This document shows, in pieces, positions 1 through 8,222 of a stretch of 30,588 nt of DNA; within the stretch, counting starts at the first letter, position 1; each line of letters begins with the position of its first letter. The stretch is from assembly GCA_003648395.1 (NCBI GenBank), contig QMPB01000002.1, forward strand, positions 1-30,588. Direction: 5' to 3'. Below the pieces are notes generated by a model. The model saw nothing but the letters and a program-made list of their open reading frames with translations. It did no database searches and was not told where the DNA came from. The position numbers and the translations under genes are program-made. This DNA comes from Bacteroidota bacterium (lineage in GTDB: Bacteria > Bacteroidota > Bacteroidia > Bacteroidales > UBA1556).

Positions 1-1398
1 AACTGCTGATATATGTGCTGTGTCGTTTGAACATACCGAATCTCCAATAATAACTATTTGAGGGCTTCCATCATAAATAATAATTTGATCAAATGTGTCA
101 GTATTGCATATATCAGTTATAGTTAAAGTATATGTAGTTGTAATGCTAGGGTCTGACAATAAAGTGGAGGTTGTGTCGCCTGTACTCCACGTATAAGAAT
201 AAGGCAAATATCCACCTACTATATTAGGATTAATAGTCATAGTATCACTATTGCATAGTACAGTATCAGATGGTAAATTACATTCTAAGGTTTTATTGTC
301 GGCAATATAAATTGTTAGTGTATCATAAGTACATGATGAAGTTGCAACGAATAATTCAATGTATTCCAAACCTTCATTTATTCCATCAATAATAGGTTCT
401 ATAAGTATTGATGTAGAATCTGAGCCCGCAGGAATAGTTACAGTTCCTGGTAAATACACATAATCAACACCATTAATAGCATCTCCTGAAGTAGCATAAT
501 AAAGTACTTTATCCACAGGAGTAATATATGGTATTTGTATTCTTACTATTGCATTATTACAGCCTTCAATTGCCATAGTGTCAATAGAGTTTGTTGTAGT
601 TGTAGATAAATTAACGGTATTGCTCGAAAAACTGTTTGCTTCAAGAAATACACCAGAATCAAAAATGGCATCAGAAGCGTCGCCAATTACTAGCTTAATA
701 TGATAAGTAAAACAAGGCACCACAAGAAAAGTAGCATATAAAGGTGTAGTATAGGCATCGTAAGCAACATATGGACTTGCAGAATTATTTACATAATATG
801 AACAATTGACACAAGGCCCTGTACCCCAGGTTCCATTATTAATATTTGCAATAGAAACAGCTGTAGAAGTGCCTGGTAATAAGGCCACATTCTGATTAGT
901 ATACATTCCTCCACTAGGATTATATCCACTTATAAAAAAACCAAAAACATCATTAAAGCTAGATAATGAAAATTCGGGGTATTCTTCAGAGCCAAAAATA
1001 TATTTGAATTTTACAGTATCAGACAAAGGAACAAAATCAAATTCTAGTATTGCAGCATCATTTATAGTAAATGTAATTAGGTTAGCTAGTAGAGGGTCTG
1101 AACCGCCAGAAGTTGATGTGCTGGCAAAGGTGCTTGCAGCTCCCGCTACTTGGGTTGCATTGCCAGTGCATAATATCAAGCCATCGGTCATGCCTAAGGT
1201 TGTAGCATTAGCTCCTGTAGTAAATTTAGCAATGCTTTGTAAGTCGCCTGTATATGTTACATTACTTACTGAAACCCCAGTTCCAGTAAGTATATTCTGA
1301 ACCCACTGTGCAACTGTTCCTGTTTGACTCACAACTAATTGTCCTTTAGAACTAATTAAAAATAGCAAGAAGAAGGAGGTTAATATATATTTAATCAT
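1..1398 (-). CDS. Choice-of-anchor L domain secreted surface protein, C-terminally cut by window edge
   Basis: This gene starts at an ATG at 1398 and stays open through 466 codons to the left edge, so its C-terminus is missing. The N-terminus (MIKYILTSFFLLFLISSKGQ) is a signal peptide. Residues 20-265 carry hallmarks of the Bacteroidota choice-of-anchor L domain: a F-x-Y-I-F-G-S-E-E-Y-P-E-F motif around 131-143, NDVFGFFISG just after it, and D-S-G-V-F-L-E-A-N-S-F near 247. A Calx-beta-like segment follows (GDAINGVDYV, LPGTVTIPAGS, DGINEGLEY), then a beta-rich stretch with TYTWSTGDT-like character resembling PKD/SprB-type repeats. In this family the missing C-terminus usually holds a sorting domain (type IX secretion) or another anchor, hence the name; that part cannot be seen. 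Export is well supported; adhesion is only an inference. A perfect TAnnTTTG box lies upstream. Confidence 0.9.
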   Translation of the reverse strand, partial: MIKYILTSFFLLFLISSKGQLVVSQTGTVAQWVQNILTGTGVSVSNVTYTGDLQSIAKFTTGANATTLGMTDGLILCTGNATQVAGAASTFASTSTSGGSDPLLANLITFTINDAAILEFDFVPLSDTVKFKYIFGSEEYPEFSLSSFNDVFGFFISGYNPSGGMYTNQNVALLPGTSTAVSIANINNGTWGTGPCVNCSYYVNNSASPYVAYDAYTTPLYATFLVVPCFTYHIKLVIGDASDAIFDSGVFLEANSFSSNTVNLSTTTTNSIDTMAIEGCNNAIVRIQIPYITPVDKVLYYATSGDAINGVDYVYLPGTVTIPAGSDSTSILIEPIIDGINEGLEYIELFVATSSCTYDTLTIYIADNKTLECNLPSDTVLCNSDTMTINPNIVGGYLPYSYTWSTGDTTSTLLSDPSITTTYTLTITDICNTDTFDQIIIYDGSPQIVIIGDSVCSNDTAHISAV

Positions 1399-1421
1399 AA
1401 TACTAGACTTAATAATTATTG

Positions 1422-1429
1422 CAAAGTTA
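1422..1429 (-). promoter_or_regulatory. Putative Bacteroidota -7 box (TAACTTTG) for the choice-of-anchor L gene
   Basis: On the minus strand this reads TAACTTTG, a perfect match to TAnnTTTG, ending 23 nt before the ATG at 1398. No clear TTTG -33 element is visible at the usual spacing. Confidence 0.5.
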
Positions 1430-1555
1430 TCAAAATTAAGATGCAGTTTAGGTAAAAAAGTTGCCTTGAATAATAAATAGTATTTGAATTAAAAAAAAAT
1501 CATAAATTCGTAGCTTGAAAATAAAAGTAAATAAATAATATAAAACAAATATAGA

Positions 1556-2926
1556 ATGGATAAATCAAAGAAATTTTTAGAAGAGAACAAAGATCGTTTT
1601 TTGGAGGAGCTTTTTGAGTTAATTAGAATACCTTCAATTAGTTCAATAGCTGATCATAAACCAGATATGATACGTATGGCTGAAGCTTTAAAAGCTTCAT
1701 TATTGGCTGCTGGTGTTGATAAGGCTGGTGTATACGAAACAGAGGGTAATCCAGTAGTTTATGCTGAAAAAATAATTGATAAATCAAAACCTACTGTGCT
1801 TGTTTATGGTCATTATGATGTTATGCCTGTTGATCCATTAGACTTATGGGATAGCAAGCCTTTTGAGCCAGAAGTAAGAGATGGTAAAATATGGGCACGT
1901 GGTGCTGATGATGATAAAGGTCAGTCGTTTATGCATGTTAAAGCTTTTGAAGCTATGGTTGCTAATGATGAGCTTCCTGTAAATGTGAAGTTTATGCTTG
2001 AAGGTGAAGAGGAAATAGGCTCTCCTAGTTTAGGTAAATGGTGTGCTGATAATAAGGAAATGCTAAAAGCAGATACAATTTTGGTTTCTGATACTGGAAT
2101 TATTGCACCAGATATTCCTTCAATTACTACTGGTCTTAGAGGCTTGAGTTATGTTGAGGTTAAAGTTGTAGGCCCTAATAGAGATTTGCATAGTGGTTTG
2201 TTTGGCGGGGCTGTTGCTAATCCAGCCAACGAATTGGCAAAAATAATTGCTGGTCTAACAAATGAGGATAATTATATTACTATTCCTGGTTTTTATGACG
2301 ATGTAATTAATGTTAGTGCCGAAGAAAGAGCATTAATGGCAAAAGCTCCTTTTAATCTTGAGGAGTATAAAAAAGCTATTGATGTAAAAGCAGTTTCTGG
2401 AGAAAAAGGATATTCTTCAAATGAACGAACTGGAATTCGTCCAGCATTAGATGTTAATGGTATTTGGAGTGGTTATACTGGCGAAGGTGCAAAAACTGTA
2501 TTGCCTTCAATTGCTCAAGCAAAAATTTCTATGCGCTTAGTTCCTAATCAAGATAATGAGAAAATAAGTCAATTGATAAAAGATCATATTGAGAAAAATG
2601 CGCCTGATTATATAAAGGTAGAAGTTACACCTCTACATGGTGGTCAAGGTTATGTTTCTCCTATAGATTTGCCTGCTTATGTTGCTGCTGATAAGGCTTA
2701 TACTGAGTCTTTTGGTAAGAAGCCAGTTCCAGTACGTAGTGGTGGAAGTATTCCTATTATATCTACATTTGAAACTGTACTTGGTATTAAATCTATTCTA
2801 ATGGGATTTGGTTTGGAAAGTGATGCTATTCACTCACCAAATGAAAATTACCCTCTTTTCAATTTCTATAAAGGAATGGAAACTATTGTTAATTTCTATA
2901 AGTATTTTGCTGACGAAATGAAATAG
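1556..2926 (+). CDS. M20 family dipeptidase (cytosolic nonspecific dipeptidase-like)
   Basis: A 456-residue zinc peptidase of the M20 family, probably hydrolysing dipeptides in the cytoplasm. No signal peptide is present. The expected metal and catalytic residues can be assigned by their motifs: H86 and D88 in GHYDVMP, bridging D119 in RGADDDKGQ, general base E152 and metal ligand E153 in EGEEEIGS, D179 in VSDTG, H212 in DLHSGLFGG (lid/dimerisation domain), and H426 in AIHSPNENYPL. GGSIPI near residue 398 is also typical of the carnosinase/CNDP-like branch. Length matches the family. It is a single-gene unit: a divergent secreted-protein gene lies upstream and a terminator downstream. It could equally be annotated succinyl-diaminopimelate desuccinylase-like from weak similarity, but the motif set favours dipeptidase. 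Confidence 0.92.
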   Translation: MDKSKKFLEENKDRFLEELFELIRIPSISSIADHKPDMIRMAEALKASLLAAGVDKAGVYETEGNPVVYAEKIIDKSKPTVLVYGHYDVMPVDPLDLWDSKPFEPEVRDGKIWARGADDDKGQSFMHVKAFEAMVANDELPVNVKFMLEGEEEIGSPSLGKWCADNKEMLKADTILVSDTGIIAPDIPSITTGLRGLSYVEVKVVGPNRDLHSGLFGGAVANPANELAKIIAGLTNEDNYITIPGFYDDVINVSAEERALMAKAPFNLEEYKKAIDVKAVSGEKGYSSNERTGIRPALDVNGIWSGYTGEGAKTVLPSIAQAKISMRLVPNQDNEKISQLIKDHIEKNAPDYIKVEVTPLHGGQGYVSPIDLPAYVAADKAYTESFGKKPVPVRSGGSIPIISTFETVLGIKSILMGFGLESDAIHSPNENYPLFNFYKGMETIVNFYKYFADEMK

Positions 2927-2964
2927 GTATATTTTATATAATCCTGTTTGAAATAAGAATAATT

Positions 2965-2994
2965 GAGGCTGTCTTTTGAGATAGCCTCTTTTTT
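2965..2994 (+). terminator. Rho-independent terminator after the M20 dipeptidase
   Basis: Ten base pairs (GAGGCTGTCT with AGATAGCCTC, one G-U) close a TTTG loop and are followed by six Ts, 38 nt after the stop codon. Confidence 0.88.
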
Positions 2995-3065
2995 GTTTAA
3001 TTTAATAAAGGCAAAATTAGAATCATTTTGAAGGGTTGCCAACAAATAGGTATTTTAATAAATAC

Positions 3066-3623
3066 TTAAAAATATAAATGCTCAATCAGTATTTTTACTC
3101 CAATAGAGATAAGAACTATACCTCCAAAAATTTCAATAAATTTACCAAAGCGTGCGCCCATAAACTTGCCAACTTGCAGCCCAATAATTGATGCCAAAAA
3201 AGTAATAACTCCTATAATAATTACAGGCATAATTATATTTATATCAATCAATGCAAAGCTTATACCCACAGCAAAAGCGTCAATACTTGTTGCGATGGAT
3301 TGTGCTATTAATTTTGAGTTCGTTAAAGTTTCATTGCCCTTGTCATCATCGTCAGATAAAGTATCGTAAATCATCTTTAATCCGATTATTGATAATAAAA
3401 TAAATGCAACCCAATGATCAATTTCTTTAATATAATCTGCAATTTCTATTCCTGCATACCATCCTATCAATGGCATTAAGGCTTGAAAAACAGAAAGGGT
3501 AATTGCAATTTTTAGCTTCTCAACCCACGATATGTTTTTTATTGCCAATCCATTTGCAACAGATACAGCAAAAGAATCAACTGATAAACCTAATGCTACT
3601 AATAATATTATTAATAAATCCAT
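3066..3623 (-). CDS. mntP: MntP-type manganese efflux pump
   Basis: A 185-residue polytopic inner-membrane protein of the MntP (formerly DUF204/YebN) family, which exports Mn2+ and protects against Mn excess. Six hydrophobic segments are visible. The family's internal duplication shows in LSVDSFAVSVANG (D16) and ATSIDAFAVGISFA (D115); both aspartates are required in the E. coli protein. The PLIGW motif is at 51-55. Position 47 is glutamine where E. coli MntP has glutamate, a substitution I believe is common outside Proteobacteria. An acidic loop (DDDD at 91-94) separates the halves. The gene has its own -7 box and is separated by a terminator from the Rrf2 gene, so it is probably transcribed alone. 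I saw no convincing yybP-ykoY Mn riboswitch in the short leader. Confidence 0.9.
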   Translation of the reverse strand: MDLLIILLVALGLSVDSFAVSVANGLAIKNISWVEKLKIAITLSVFQALMPLIGWYAGIEIADYIKEIDHWVAFILLSIIGLKMIYDTLSDDDDKGNETLTNSKLIAQSIATSIDAFAVGISFALIDINIIMPVIIIGVITFLASIIGLQVGKFMGARFGKFIEIFGGIVLISIGVKILIEHLYF

Positions 3624-3647
3624 CTAATTTTTTTAATCTGATTGAAA

Positions 3648-3655
3648 CAAAAATA
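3648..3655 (-). promoter_or_regulatory. Putative -7 box (TATTTTTG) for mntP
   Basis: The minus strand reads TATTTTTG, a perfect TAnnTTTG match ending 24 nt before the mntP start. The very short leader argues against a riboswitch. Confidence 0.5.
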
Positions 3656-3720
3656 ACTAAATATGGCGCCTTATATAATTAAGTTCATTGAGATAATAAT
3701 ATGAGCATGATTTATTATTC

Positions 3721-3758
3721 AAAAAAAAAGTGATTATGATTAATAACCACCTTTTTTT
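3721..3758. terminator. Terminator downstream of the Rrf2 gene, potentially bidirectional
   Basis: An 8-bp stem (3730-3737 with 3743-3750, one G-U pair) with a five-base loop is flanked by nine As on one side and a seven-T tract on the other. On the minus strand it gives a hairpin plus nine Ts, about 10 nt past the Rrf2 stop at 3761, and insulates mntP from it. Confidence 0.75.
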
Positions 3759-3760
3759 CT

Positions 3761-4174
3761 TTAAAAATTATTATCTAGATAATACTGCAATGATTTTTCT
3801 TCTAAATATATTTTAAATTGCTCCGACATATCGTTAACTATTGTGCCCAATAAGCACTTTTTGAAAGGACAATGGTCGTATCCCATTGGGCAATTCATTT
3901 TTGGTAGTTTTCCTTCTATTGCTTCGTAAATATCCAATAAACTTATGTCTTTTGGTTCCATTTTTAAAAAGAAGCCACCTGAAGGTCCTCTGCTACTATC
4001 TAGCATGCCAAATTTGTTTAGTCGTTGCATTACTTTTGCAACATGATGCTTAGAAAAATTAAACTCTTCAGCAAGTTTATTTACATTTACACGGTTTTTA
4101 TTTTTAGCAATAAATACCATAGAATGAATACCTATGCTAGCGGCTTCGGACATATTAAATAAACTGTTTGACAT
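3761..4174 (-). CDS. Rrf2 family transcriptional regulator with candidate Fe-S cysteines
   Basis: A 137-residue winged-helix regulator of the Rrf2 family (IscR/NsrR/CymR group). The DNA-binding region spans about residues 10-70, with the recognition region around KLAEEFNFSKHHVAKVMQRL and the typical wing motif RGPSGGFFL at 62-70. C95, C102 and C107 (C-x6-C-x4-C) sit where Fe-S-binding members carry their three ligands, so an Fe-S or NO/redox sensor is plausible; the spacing differs slightly from IscR and I cannot tell the ligand. Met8 (4153) is an alternative start that fits the usual short N-terminus. It is divergent from the helicase gene across 382 bp and lies in front of, but is insulated from, mntP. 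An 8-bp inverted repeat upstream (4214-4221 and 4252-4259) could be an operator, unproven. Confidence 0.88.
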   Translation of the reverse strand: MSNSLFNMSEAASIGIHSMVFIAKNKNRVNVNKLAEEFNFSKHHVAKVMQRLNKFGMLDSSRGPSGGFFLKMEPKDISLLDIYEAIEGKLPKMNCPMGYDHCPFKKCLLGTIVNDMSEQFKIYLEEKSLQYYLDNNF

Positions 4175-4556
4175 AAGATTGTATTGTGAATTCTTATTAA
4201 TTATTTGCAGCGGTAAAAGTACATAATTTTAGCCCATTATATTACTCAGTATACTTTTAGATTGTTTATTTAGGAATATAGATTATATATCTTATTTGCC
4301 TTATTTTTTATTGTTTTTGCTATTGTTTGCTTGTTGTTTAATGATTATAAGTCTATTAGGTTTTGATTATTGTTACACCTCTTTAAAGGCTGTTTAATTG
4401 TCAAATAAGTAAATAAGTACTTTAATTGATTTAAGTCAATTTCAATAGTGAGTTATTTTGTTCGAAAGTTGTGCCTAATGTTTTGTTTGTCATTAGTCGT
4501 AAATTATCTAATAATTAGGGATTTTTTATTATACCTTAGCTTGAAATTAATATCAA
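4175..4556. other. Non-coding divergent intergenic region
   Basis: These 382 bp lie between divergent genes and contain no credible open frame. They are very AT-rich with a T-dominated stretch at about 4295-4345. A possible -7-like TACCTTAG at 4532-4539 precedes the helicase start by 17 nt, and an inverted repeat TAAAAGTA/TACTTTTA (4214-4221, 4252-4259) lies upstream of the Rrf2 gene. Confidence 0.6.
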
Positions 4557-7500
4557 ATGAGCTTAGTAACTTATAAATCATCAGCGGGATCAGGTAAGAC
4601 TAGTACTTTAGTAATTGAATATCTTGCAATTGCGTTGCAAAAACCTGGGCAATTTAAACAGATTGTGGCACTTACTTTTACACAAAAAGCAACTGCTGAG
4701 ATGAAGGAAAGGCTTGTGGAATATCTTATTTCCATAAAGGAAATGGATGCAAAAAAGCCTGATGGGTCAATTCTGTATATTATAGAAGCTATTAGAGATA
4801 AAACGAGATATAACTTTCATGAAATTAAAAGTAGAGCTAAGGTTCTACTTACAAATATTCTTCATAATTATGGTGATTTTGGATTCTCTACAATTGATAG
4901 TTTTGTAGTGAAAATAGTGAGAAGCTTTGCTCATGACTTAAAACTATCTGCTAATTTTGAGATAGAGTTGGATAGTAGTATAATAATAGAAGAAGCAATA
5001 GGTCAGCTTAATGAGTTAATTGGTAAGAATGAGGAAATTACCAATTTTATGATAGCTTTTACTCTCGATCAACTTGATAATGAAAAAAGCCCTGATTTGG
5101 ATGAACCTTTAGCTAATTTGGGGAAACTTATTTTTGATTCCAAACATTATAATAATATTGATTTATTGAAAGATATTCCATTACAGAATTTTTTAGAAAT
5201 AAGAACACTATTATTAAATAAAACTAGAGAATATGAAGCAAAAATAGAGAGCTTTGGTAAAAAAGGTCATGAATGCATTTCTAATAAGGGTTTAAGCAAA
5301 GGAGATTGTTCTAGTAGTTGGCTTTGGAGTTATTTTAATAAGTTAAAAAATAGAAAAGAGACCGAAAATATAGCGAAGCTAGAAACAGCTTCTTTTCTTA
5401 AGTTTGTGGAAAATGGAAATGATTGGTACGCTAAATCAAAACCCATTAGTTTGAAAGAAAGCATTGATTCGGCAAAAGAAGAATTATTAGATATAATTTT
5501 AGAAGCAAGAAAATTCTATATGGAAGGAATTCCAATATACTTGGCAAACAAACTTATACTTCAAAGAATAACACCATTGGCATTAATTCATCAAATGAAA
5601 CAAATAATAGAGATGAATTATGAAGAGAATGATATGATTCATTTATCGGAAGCCAACCGAAAGATCTCTGAAGTTGTAAACGAACAGCACGCTCCTTATA
5701 TATATGAAAGAATCGGTCAGCGATTCAATCATTTCTTGATTGATGAATTTCAAGATACATCAGTAATACAATGGAATAATATGTTGCCACTTATTGATAA
5801 TAGTTTGGCATCTAATTTCCGAAATCTATTGGTTGGAGATACTAAGCAATCAATATATCGTTGGCGAGATGGCGAGGTAGAGCAATTTGCGTCGCTTCCT
5901 AATATTATTGGCGAAAATAAATCGGTTATAACTAAAGAAAGAGAAACGCTTTTAAAAGCAATGTATGAGGAGGTTATTCTTGATACAAACTATAGAAGTA
6001 AGGAGAATATTGTAAATTTTAATAATAAGTTATTCTCATTTATACTTAATAATGAAGATGATTATGTAAAGTCATTTTTTCAGAATCATATTCAAAAAAC
6101 TCATAAGAAGTTTAACTCTGGAGTTGTTAAACTAACTAATGTTGCGAAAAATAAAAATGAAGAATATAAGAACGAAGACCTTATTAATAGCATTATATAT
6201 AGTATAAAAGACCTTACAGTAAATCAAAACTATGAATTTGGTGATATTTGTATTTTGGCCCGTAAGAATAAGTTTCTTTCTCAGCTTGCATACAAACTTA
6301 TTGATAATAATATAAAGGTATATAGTTCTGATGCGTTATTTCTAATATCCTCAAATACTGTTAATGTGATTATTAACTTTATGAATATTATTATTGACAA
6401 TAATTTTGCTATTAATTCATATAGTGCATTACGATATTTTTATAAACAAAATAATAAAGGAGAGCCTGGCGAAAATATAAATTCCAAAAGTGATTTTATT
6501 AATAAAATAAATAGTATTGGTTATACATTTGATTTAGAGTTGATGGACAATATGGATGCATATGAACTATGCGAATATGTTGTGTCAAATCTAAAGTTAG
6601 AAAATTCTTCAAATCCATTCATATATAGTTTGCTTGATGTTATAATTGAATTGAGTAAAAAGAAAGGTGCGAGTATATCCCAGTTTATCGATTATTGGGA
6701 AGATAATAAAGGAAAACTAAAAATAGATTTAGCTGGTGATAAAGATTCAGTGCAATTATTAACCATACATAGAGCTAAAGGCTTGGAATTTCCTGTAGTT
6801 ATTTTTCCAATAATAGAAATTGATTCAATACTAAATGGACGAGATATTTTGTGGGTAGAGCCTGATGAAGAAATTAAGGGGAAAGTTCCTAAGGTTTTAA
6901 TAGGTGATTATAAATATGGCTTAAATAGTCAGTTTGCTGATATAATAAGTCAGGAAATGCATCGCAAAGAATTAGATGCTATGAATATGATATATGTGGC
7001 TTGTACACGACCGACACAAGAGTTACATCTATTTTTTAATAAGGAAAAGGATTCTCAAAAATATTGGAATGCATGTAATTCTATTAATTGGGAAGATGAG
7101 CGAGTATTTGTTAAGGAAGATAATATGGTTCAAATAGGGGAGGATAAAGAAAACACCAAGCATATTGATAAAAATGAAAATAGTGTTTCCATAAATAGTT
7201 TTATAAGTAATTTCTGGAAAGATAAGATACATCTGCAGCGAGATATTAGTAAAAATAAAGCACTACGTGATAAAGGTACTCAGCTACACTATTTACTTTC
7301 TATAACCGATAGTGAAACAAATATTGAAGACCTTATTAGTACAAACCTTAAGAAAGGAATGATTTATGAAGAATATGCTTTGGAGTTTGAGACAATAATA
7401 AAAGGCTTGCTCGCAAATTCCGAAACTAAATATTTATTTTCTACAGAGAATGAATATATAAATGAAAAAGAAATTATTACTCCCGATAATAGAATAATTA

Positions 7501-7709
7501 AGCCAGATAGAATATTGCTAAACAAAAATGAAATTATAGTAATAGATTATAAGTATGCAAGTTTTGGGACTATTAGTTCAAAAGATATGAATAAGTATAA
7601 GAAGCAGCTTGAAAACTATCAGGAGGTATTATCTAAGATATATGGAAAACATGTACAAGCATTGATTTTATTTTTATCTCCCATTAAAATAGTTGATGTA
7701 GTTAGTTAA
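4557..7709 (+). CDS. UvrD/AddA-type ATP-dependent helicase fused to a RecB-family nuclease
   Basis: A 1050-residue superfamily 1A helicase with a C-terminal PD-(D/E)XK nuclease, the architecture of AddA (double-strand break end resection). Helicase motifs run in order: Walker A SAGSGKTS (9-16), Ia ALTFTQKATAEMK (38-50), Walker B DEFQDTS (from D396), III GDTKQSIYRWRDGE (from 427), IV NYRSKENI, V LTIHRAKGLEF (H738), VI MIYVACTRP (R818). The nuclease keeps all signature residues: H911 in GTQLHYLL, D984 in KPDRI, D997 and K999 in VIDYK, and Q1017/Y1021 in QLENY. It is therefore probably active in both functions. The usual AddB partner is not next to it. No iron-sulfur cysteine set was seen. Transcribed alone, divergent from the Rrf2 gene. 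Confidence 0.9.
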   Translation: MSLVTYKSSAGSGKTSTLVIEYLAIALQKPGQFKQIVALTFTQKATAEMKERLVEYLISIKEMDAKKPDGSILYIIEAIRDKTRYNFHEIKSRAKVLLTNILHNYGDFGFSTIDSFVVKIVRSFAHDLKLSANFEIELDSSIIIEEAIGQLNELIGKNEEITNFMIAFTLDQLDNEKSPDLDEPLANLGKLIFDSKHYNNIDLLKDIPLQNFLEIRTLLLNKTREYEAKIESFGKKGHECISNKGLSKGDCSSSWLWSYFNKLKNRKETENIAKLETASFLKFVENGNDWYAKSKPISLKESIDSAKEELLDIILEARKFYMEGIPIYLANKLILQRITPLALIHQMKQIIEMNYEENDMIHLSEANRKISEVVNEQHAPYIYERIGQRFNHFLIDEFQDTSVIQWNNMLPLIDNSLASNFRNLLVGDTKQSIYRWRDGEVEQFASLPNIIGENKSVITKERETLLKAMYEEVILDTNYRSKENIVNFNNKLFSFILNNEDDYVKSFFQNHIQKTHKKFNSGVVKLTNVAKNKNEEYKNEDLINSIIYSIKDLTVNQNYEFGDICILARKNKFLSQLAYKLIDNNIKVYSSDALFLISSNTVNVIINFMNIIIDNNFAINSYSALRYFYKQNNKGEPGENINSKSDFINKINSIGYTFDLELMDNMDAYELCEYVVSNLKLENSSNPFIYSLLDVIIELSKKKGASISQFIDYWEDNKGKLKIDLAGDKDSVQLLTIHRAKGLEFPVVIFPIIEIDSILNGRDILWVEPDEEIKGKVPKVLIGDYKYGLNSQFADIISQEMHRKELDAMNMIYVACTRPTQELHLFFNKEKDSQKYWNACNSINWEDERVFVKEDNMVQIGEDKENTKHIDKNENSVSINSFISNFWKDKIHLQRDISKNKALRDKGTQLHYLLSITDSETNIEDLISTNLKKGMIYEEYALEFETIIKGLLANSETKYLFSTENEYINEKEIITPDNRIIKPDRILLNKNEIIVIDYKYASFGTISSKDMNKYKKQLENYQEVLSKIYGKHVQALILFLSPIKIVDVVS

Positions 7710-7758
7710 TATTTATTATAGTTATTTAACCACTATTAACATTTGCCACGCAATTTTT

Positions 7759-7790
7759 TAGAAACTAATCCGAATTTCTATATTTTTTTT
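7759..7790 (+). terminator. Weak terminator candidate after the helicase gene
   Basis: TAGAAA (7759-7764) pairs with TTTCTA (7775-7780), with a T-rich run ending in eight Ts. The stem is short and AT-only apart from one pair, so efficiency is doubtful. Confidence 0.35.
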
Positions 7791-8050
7791 GTTAAAATTT
7801 CAACAAATCATGTATTTATCCTATTTATTTATATAATAATTAGGCTTATTACCTAGAGCTATTGAATAAAATAACAACTTTAATATTTTAATAGGTAACA
7901 GGTGACAGATATTTTATCGAAACCCTAATATACAATGTTTTATGCTTTCTTTTACGGTTAGATAGGGTTATTATTAAATTAAGATTATCTATGTTTATTG
8001 TCTATAAATATAATTAATTGTTCAATTTGTTAAAATATTATCCACTTTTT

Positions 8051-8082
8051 TTTGCAATTATTAATAATCTATAGTATATTGC
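8051..8082 (+). promoter_or_regulatory. Candidate promoter for the SusC/SusD operon
   Basis: TTTG (8051-8054), a 20-nt spacer and TATATTGC (8075-8082) approximate the Bacteroidota -33/-7 arrangement; the -7 element is imperfect. Transcription from here would give a leader of roughly 130 nt. Confidence 0.35.
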
Positions 8083-8222
8083 AGTCTTAAAATCTACATA
8101 AAAGTATTTTTTAATAAACTGGTTTTTATGCCAGGAACAAAGTACAGAATACAATTTATTAAATATATAGATTTTATTATAAATACAGTTTAAAATTAAT
8201 TATTAACAAACATTACATTATT

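Larger units (their letters stand above)
7710..8222. other. Non-coding leader region upstream of the susC-like gene
   Basis: These 513 bp hold no credible gene; the few ATG frames end within about nine codons. There is a weak terminator candidate after the helicase, a 7-bp inverted repeat AACCCTA/TAGGGTT (7921-7927, 7963-7969), and a promoter candidate near 8051-8082, which would leave a leader of about 130 nt before the susC start. Confidence 0.6.

Noticed and set aside
1004..1300. 98-codon plus-strand frame
   Set aside because: It lies antisense to the choice-of-anchor L gene, which has clear family motifs in the other frame.
3624..3720. Manganese (yybP-ykoY) riboswitch in front of mntP
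   Set aside because: The -7 box leaves a leader of about 20 nt and no aptamer-like pairing is visible.
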